NCBI RefSeq assembly: GCF_035013185.1
Contig: NZ_JAYGJO010000008.1
Location: forward strand, 1-64,000
Length of the DNA: 64,000 nucleotides
Direction of reading: 5' to 3'
Origin: Acerihabitans sp035013185
GTDB lineage: Bacteria; Pseudomonadota; Gammaproteobacteria; Enterobacterales; Enterobacteriaceae
Part shown: in pieces, positions 60,335 through 64,000 of the stretch
Layout: each line of letters opens with the position of its first letter
Position numbering within the stretch: the first letter of the stretch is position 1
Translations under genes and position numbers: made by a program
Notes under the pieces: generated by a model
Database searches by the model: none
What the model was told of the DNA's origin: nothing
The model's input: the letters and a program-made list of their open reading frames with translations, nothing else

Positions 60335-61543
60335 ATGAAAACGCAAAGTCATAATCGTATGCGGTGGCTGACGTTGTTTGGCACCATCGTGACGCAATTC
60401 GCTTTGGGGTCGGTTTATACCTGGAGTCTATTCAATAGCCCATTGGCAGATAAACTGCACCAGCCCGTCAGCCAGGTTGCTTTCGCCTTTGGGCTGCTAA
60501 GCCTGGCGCTGGCGGTGGCATCATCGGTGGCCGGTAAATTTCAGGACCGGTTTGGCGTACGTAACGTGACCCTCGGCGCAGGCCTGCTGTTAGGGATAGG
60601 ATTTTGCCTGACGGCGTATGCCAGTAACTTGGTGATGCTTTGGGTCTGTGCTGGGCTGCTAGTCGGGTTTGCTGATGGCATTGGTTATTTGATGACCTTG
60701 TCCAACTGTGTAAAATGGTTTCCAGAACGTAAGGGCGTTATATCCGCCTGCGCGATTGGAGCCTATGGTTTAGGGAGTCTGGGGTTTAAATATATCAATA
60801 GCCAATTGTTGGCGCATTACAGCCTGGAACGGACCTTTGAATTGTGGGGATTGATAGCCATGCTCATGGTGATCGCCGGCGGACTGCTGATGAAGGATGC
60901 TCCGGCGCAACAGACCATAAAAACCCGCGCGGTTCGCGACTTTTCATTGGCAGAATGTATCCGTATGCCGCAGTACTGGCTGCTGGCCATGATGTTTTTA
61001 ACTGCCTGCATGAGCGGACTGTATGTTATCGGTGTGGCGAAGGATATCGGTGAAAGCCTGGTCCATATGTCCCCGCTAGCGGCGGCTAATGCGGTAACCA
61101 TTATCGCGGTGGCAAACCTCGGTGGCCGACTGGTACTCGGTGTGCTCTCCGATAGAATGTCGCGTATTCGTGTGATCTCCCTGGCGCAGGTCGTCTCGCT
61201 GGTTGGTATGGTATCATTGTTATTCACTCACCTCAGTCCGGTGCTGTTTTTTATGTCGATTGCCTGCATTGCGTTTAGTTTTGGCGGCACGATTACGGTG
61301 TACCCTTCACTGGTAAGTGATTTCTTTGGGTTGAATAACCTGACTAAAAACTACGGTGTGATTTATCTGGGTTTTGGTATTGGTAGTATTATCGGTTCTA
61401 TTGTTGCTTCACTCTTTGGTGGATTTCTTGCCACTTTCCATTTAATTCTGGTTCTCCTGATCGTGTCGTTAATAATATCATTAACGCTGCGTAAGCCTGG
61501 CGAAAAGAGTGCAATGAAGTTGCAGACTGCTATTCACAATTAA
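60335..61543 (+). CDS. yhjX: YhjX-like OFA-family MFS transporter
   Basis: The 402-residue protein has the length of E. coli YhjX and twelve membrane spans. Long stretches agree with it: WLTLFGTIVTQFALGSVYTWSLFN, SQVAFAFGLLSLALAVASSVAGKFQDRFGV, TLSNCVKWFPERKGVISA, FLTACMSGLYVIGVAKDI and GLNNLTKNYGVIYLGFGIGS. YhjX belongs to the oxalate/formate-antiporter family and is induced by extracellular pyruvate through YpdAB. GAGG before the ATG at 60335 sets the start. The operator-like repeats upstream suggest the same control here. Confidence 0.9.
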   Translation: MKTQSHNRMRWLTLFGTIVTQFALGSVYTWSLFNSPLADKLHQPVSQVAFAFGLLSLALAVASSVAGKFQDRFGVRNVTLGAGLLLGIGFCLTAYASNLVMLWVCAGLLVGFADGIGYLMTLSNCVKWFPERKGVISACAIGAYGLGSLGFKYINSQLLAHYSLERTFELWGLIAMLMVIAGGLLMKDAPAQQTIKTRAVRDFSLAECIRMPQYWLLAMMFLTACMSGLYVIGVAKDIGESLVHMSPLAAANAVTIIAVANLGGRLVLGVLSDRMSRIRVISLAQVVSLVGMVSLLFTHLSPVLFFMSIACIAFSFGGTITVYPSLVSDFFGLNNLTKNYGVIYLGFGIGSIIGSIVASLFGGFLATFHLILVLLIVSLIISLTLRKPGEKSAMKLQTAIHN

Positions 61544-61560
61544 GTCAAATTCGAACCTCC

Positions 61561-61587
61561 CCCACTGGCAGTTTAGCCGCCAGTGGG
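61561..61587 (+). terminator. Stem-loop after yhjX
   Basis: CCCACTGGC and GCCAGTGGG pair in a 9-bp stem 18 bases after the stop. There is no T-tract. Confidence 0.55.
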
Positions 61588-62245
61588 CATTAACATCCCA
61601 TGCCATCCCCTATGATGTCTCTTCCTCGCGACGCATTGTCCGTCCTATCCCCTTGATGATCTTCTTATAACCCTTGGAATATGATGTTTGGCCTATCGTT
61701 TGGCCAATGAATACGTCATGAGCTGAACCGTTTCACTTATCGTGCCAGCGATGAGCGAGCGCAGTAGAAAAGTGGACCGGCAACGTGACTGACCCTCTTA
61801 CCGCCATGAATCACCAGTAAGGCGACGAACCTACGGTATCACGCGTTTTTTTATGCAGGGTTTTTGCCTCCGCTATCGTCCAGTTATGACTATTACTGCT
61901 ATGATCGTTATTGAATCCAGTCCAGTGTGTGGTACGAAACATTCCGCGGGTGAGCAAATCGCTAAAATCGGTGCTGACGTTTTTGCAACATGATCTATTA
62001 TTCGGAATTTAAGTAGGGACAACCTTATCAAAATAGGGTATTTAATGATTTATATTCTCGTCCCAGTTATTTCCTTTAGGCATGCAACCATTTTTTCCAA
62101 AAGCAAACTCGCCGGTTAGTGCCTGCGTGCAGTCGGTGATATGATGCGCAGCTCGATAGAACAAGGCCGTTATCCCCAGGTGTCGACGCTTGGCGGAGAG
62201 AGTGAATAACAATTGATACAAAAAAAACAAAAGGATATGCAGTTA
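61588..62245. other. Intergenic region upstream of aroL
   Basis: About 650 bases without a recognisable gene. Short open frames on both strands show no family features or ribosome-binding sites. The yaiI gene that precedes aroL in E. coli is not present. The aroL promoter should lie in the AT-rich part after 62000; no clear TyrR box (TGTAAA-N6-TTTACA) was seen. Confidence 0.5.
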
Positions 62246-62785
62246 ATGACACAGCCCATTTTTATGGTTGGCGCAAGGGGTTGCGGCAAGACCACCGTTG
62301 GCCAGCTATTGGCCCTGACGCTGGGGTATGAATTTACCGATACCGATGAAATGTTGCTGCGTTCTACCGGCCAAAGTGTGGCACAAATCGTTGAGAGAGA
62401 AGGATGGGCGGGTTTCAGGGCAAAAGAGAGCGAAGTATTAAAAAGGGTCACCGGTGTATGCAAGGTGATCGCGACAGGCGGCGGTATCGTTTTGGCGGCA
62501 GCCAATCGCCAGTTTATGCAAAGCCACGGCACGGTAATTTATCTGCATGCGCACGCCGATGTATTGGCACGGCGACTTGAAGCCTTTCCGCAAGACGATC
62601 AGCGTCCGAGTCTTACCGGACGGCCGATCGTTGAGGAAATTGCCGAGGTCCTGTTAGCGCGGGAAACGTTGTACCAGGATGCTGCCCATCATGTGTTCGA
62701 CGCTGCCGTGTCGCCTGATGGGGTCGTTGCCGCGATAGTCCGGCAGTTGCAGCCGCAGTGCCAATTGGGTTGCTCAAGACCCTGA
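62246..62785 (+). CDS. aroL: Shikimate kinase II
   Basis: AroL phosphorylates shikimate in aromatic amino-acid synthesis. The 179-residue protein starts MTQPIFMVGARGCGKTTVG like the E. coli enzyme. The Walker A is GARGCGKTT, shikimate contacts are in the DTDEM and GFRAKE segments, VIATGGGIVL is the second substrate loop and the lid is at DDQRPSLTGRP. The ATG at 62246 is preferred over in-frame upstream ATGs by homology; AAGGA lies 11 bases before it. yaiA follows, as in E. coli. Confidence 0.95.
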   Translation: MTQPIFMVGARGCGKTTVGQLLALTLGYEFTDTDEMLLRSTGQSVAQIVEREGWAGFRAKESEVLKRVTGVCKVIATGGGIVLAAANRQFMQSHGTVIYLHAHADVLARRLEAFPQDDQRPSLTGRPIVEEIAEVLLARETLYQDAAHHVFDAAVSPDGVVAAIVRQLQPQCQLGCSRP

Positions 62786-62846
62786 GTGCAATCCAGTGGC
62801 TTAAGCTATACTGGATTAATGAACCCACTCTAGAAGGAATAGTCGC

Positions 62847-63038
62847 ATGGCAAGCAATCCCCCCTATCCACGTGAAGCGCGTATTGTGCGAAAAGAACAA
62901 GGACTGCCGGGCGAAACCAAGCAAAAGTTCGAGCTGCGCGCCGATCATCCTAAGCCGAATACTCTTATCAGTGAACATGATACTGAGTCGGAAGCGCAGG
63001 ATGCCAAACAGCGTTATCAAGGCGTAGATAAAGGCTAA
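62847..63038 (+). CDS. yaiA: YaiA family small protein
   Basis: The 63-residue protein is clearly related to E. coli YaiA: PPYPREA...LRADHPKP...LISEH...DAKQRY. Its function is unknown; in E. coli it lies in the aroL-yaiA-aroM operon under TyrR/TrpR control. AAGGAATAGTCGC precedes the ATG. aroM is missing here, and ppnP follows 175 bases later. Confidence 0.93.
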   Translation: MASNPPYPREARIVRKEQGLPGETKQKFELRADHPKPNTLISEHDTESEAQDAKQRYQGVDKG

Positions 63039-63213
63039 ACTTCAGCTTTTGCCCCAGGGAATCAACCGACTGATTCCGGTTAATCTATTCGTTGGCGAGA
63101 CAACATATCGATTCTGCTTTTGGTCCGTCATTTTTTGGCAATAAGGCGTGACAAATCATTGATTCGCCTTTTAATATGAATGACTGAAATTATTATCGTA
63201 AAGGAATAGATTT

Positions 63214-63504
63214 ATGCTGAACGTTAATGAGTATTTTGCTGGAAAAGTAAAGTCCATTGGATTTGATTCCGCAAGTATTGGCCGGGCCAGCGTCGGTGTG
63301 ATGGAAACCGGCGAATATACGTTCACCACTGCCCAGCCCGAAGAAATGACCGTACTAAACGGCGCATTACGGGTGTTATTACCGGGTTCCCATGATTGGC
63401 AGGTCTTTATGCCTGGCGAGGTGTTTTTTGTGCCAACGCAAAGTGAATTTATTGTGCAAGTGGCGGAAGCCAGCGCCTACCTATGCAAATATTTAAGTAA
63501 ATGA
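63214..63504 (+). CDS. ppnP: Pyrimidine/purine nucleoside phosphorylase PpnP (YaiE)
   Basis: PpnP phosphorolyses several nucleosides. The 96-residue cupin-type protein matches E. coli YaiE (94 residues): NEYFAGKVKSIGFDSASIGRASVGVM, GEYTFTTAQPEEMTVLNGALRVLLP and a C-terminal QVAEASAYLCKYL. TAAAGGAATAG precedes the ATG. It is followed by two stem-loops before rdgC. Confidence 0.95.
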   Translation: MLNVNEYFAGKVKSIGFDSASIGRASVGVMETGEYTFTTAQPEEMTVLNGALRVLLPGSHDWQVFMPGEVFFVPTQSEFIVQVAEASAYLCKYLSK

Positions 63505-63512
63505 TTTTTGCC

Positions 63513-63538
63513 TGAGGCGCCCATTGGCGGTTGCCTCA
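63513..63538 (+). terminator. Stem-loop after ppnP
   Basis: TGAGGC and GCCTCA pair across a partly self-complementary loop 8 bases after the ppnP stop. It is weaker than the next hairpin. Confidence 0.45.
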
Positions 63539-63543
63539 TGAGC

Positions 63544-63579
63544 GTAGCCCGCAATGCCGCCATGGGCATTGCGGGCTAC
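63544..63579. terminator. Strong hairpin between ppnP and rdgC
   Basis: GTAGCCCGCAATGCC and GGCATTGCGGGCTAC form a 15-bp perfect stem with a 6-base loop between two convergent genes. It lacks T-tracts, so it may be a repeat-type attenuator or mRNA-end stabiliser. Confidence 0.6.
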
Positions 63580-63595
63580 CGACCTGACATTATGC

Positions 63596-64000
63596 TCAGC
63601 GCTGGGCTTCGCCACCGAGGGCGGTGATGAGTTGCTCAATTAATCCCGCAAGCTCGCCGGTCATCAGGATAAAATCAGCGTCGAAACGTTGGGCATAATC
63701 TTCCCGATCGATATCATCGTTTTGTTCGCGCAGCGTATCGGCGAATTTCAGCCTTTTGAGGGTGGCATCGTCGGCCAGGATAAATTGAATTCGCTCCTGC
63801 CAATCAAGGGCAAGTTTAGTCACCACTTTCCCGGCTTCAATATGTGCGGCGATTTCGTCACTGGCCAGATCTTGTTTTTTGCAGCGGATAATCCCACCAT
63901 CTTCCAGCAGTGCCTTTAATTCAGCCTCATCTTGCACCTGGAAACCCGCGGGCACTTCGCCACCGCGCACCCATTGCGTCAGGGTAAGCTCAATAGGATT
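63596..64000 (-). CDS. rdgC: Recombination-associated protein RdgC, C-terminal part
   Basis: RdgC is a ring-shaped DNA-binding protein that limits RecA activity. The 135 codons here are the C-terminal part (E. coli about 303 residues); the gene runs off the right edge and its start is outside. Recognisable segments are IELTLTQWVRGGEVPAGFQVQDEAELKALLEDGGIIRCKKQDL and the C-terminal RFDADFILMTGELAGLIEQLI. No damage is visible in this part. Confidence 0.94.
   Translation of the reverse strand, partial: NPIELTLTQWVRGGEVPAGFQVQDEAELKALLEDGGIIRCKKQDLASDEIAAHIEAGKVVTKLALDWQERIQFILADDATLKRLKFADTLREQNDDIDREDYAQRFDADFILMTGELAGLIEQLITALGGEAQR

Overview
The window is a chromosomal segment of an enterobacterium (order Enterobacterales). 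The first third follows the Escherichia coli order closely: yafD, mltD, gloB, yafS, rnhA/dnaQ, tRNA-Asp, then gmhA, yafJ, yafK, dinB, pepD, gpt, frsA, crl, proBA and tRNA-Thr (thrW type). The right end again matches E. coli: aroL, yaiA, ppnP and rdgC. Genes that sit between these in E. coli are missing (yafE, fadE, aroM). Several accessory genes are decaying (hipA, an erythrin-VIT1 gene, lysE, vapC, a second rpn copy). That much erosion, with 121-bp and octanucleotide repeats, would fit a Sodalis/Serratia-like lineage, but the genus cannot be fixed from sequence reading alone. Family assignments come from reading motifs and remembered homologues; no database search was run.

Layout. 0.5-5.7 kb: peptidoglycan, methylglyoxal and replication housekeeping genes. 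5.8-7.7 kb: tRNA-Asp, two short tandem repeats and a ClC channel gene. 7.7-11 kb: small enzymes and a coupled aminotransferase/omega-amidase pair. 11-22.5 kb: a hipA remnant, then gmhA to proBA, with an SOS box before dinB and a 121-bp repeat array next to pepD. 22.5-41 kb: a variable region beginning directly after the tRNA-Thr gene, a known island insertion site. It holds two regulators with partner enzymes, toxin-antitoxin genes and remnants, a methyltransferase, a GST, an Rpn nuclease with a predicted internal antitoxin, a phage-type c4/CI antisense RNA, and a regulator-kinase fusion followed by a sugar ABC transporter; mntH, a secreted lectin-like protein and an esterase close it. 41-47 kb: kup and a fused-permease ABC transporter with a cupin. 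47-54.5 kb: envelope and secreted proteins, an AzuC small-protein gene with a readable CRP-controlled promoter, a thioesterase and an SDR. 54.8-64 kb: a second EF-G, a HigBA pair, queH, a yhjX homologue with three direct repeats like YpdB sites, then aroL-yaiA-ppnP-rdgC.

Most notable: (1) the rpn gene with a strong internal ribosome-binding site and start, whose 3' segment is duplicated just downstream; (2) the c4/CI-like immunity RNA with two matching target sites; (3) azuC with one CRP site inside the promoter and one upstream; (4) the three-copy 21-bp-phased operator before yhjX; (5) an 11-copy octanucleotide tract; (6) an 11-bp triplication that breaks hipA and would restore frame at one or four copies; (7) a stand-alone second EF-G. 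No CRISPR array, rRNA operon, integrase or intact insertion sequence was seen.
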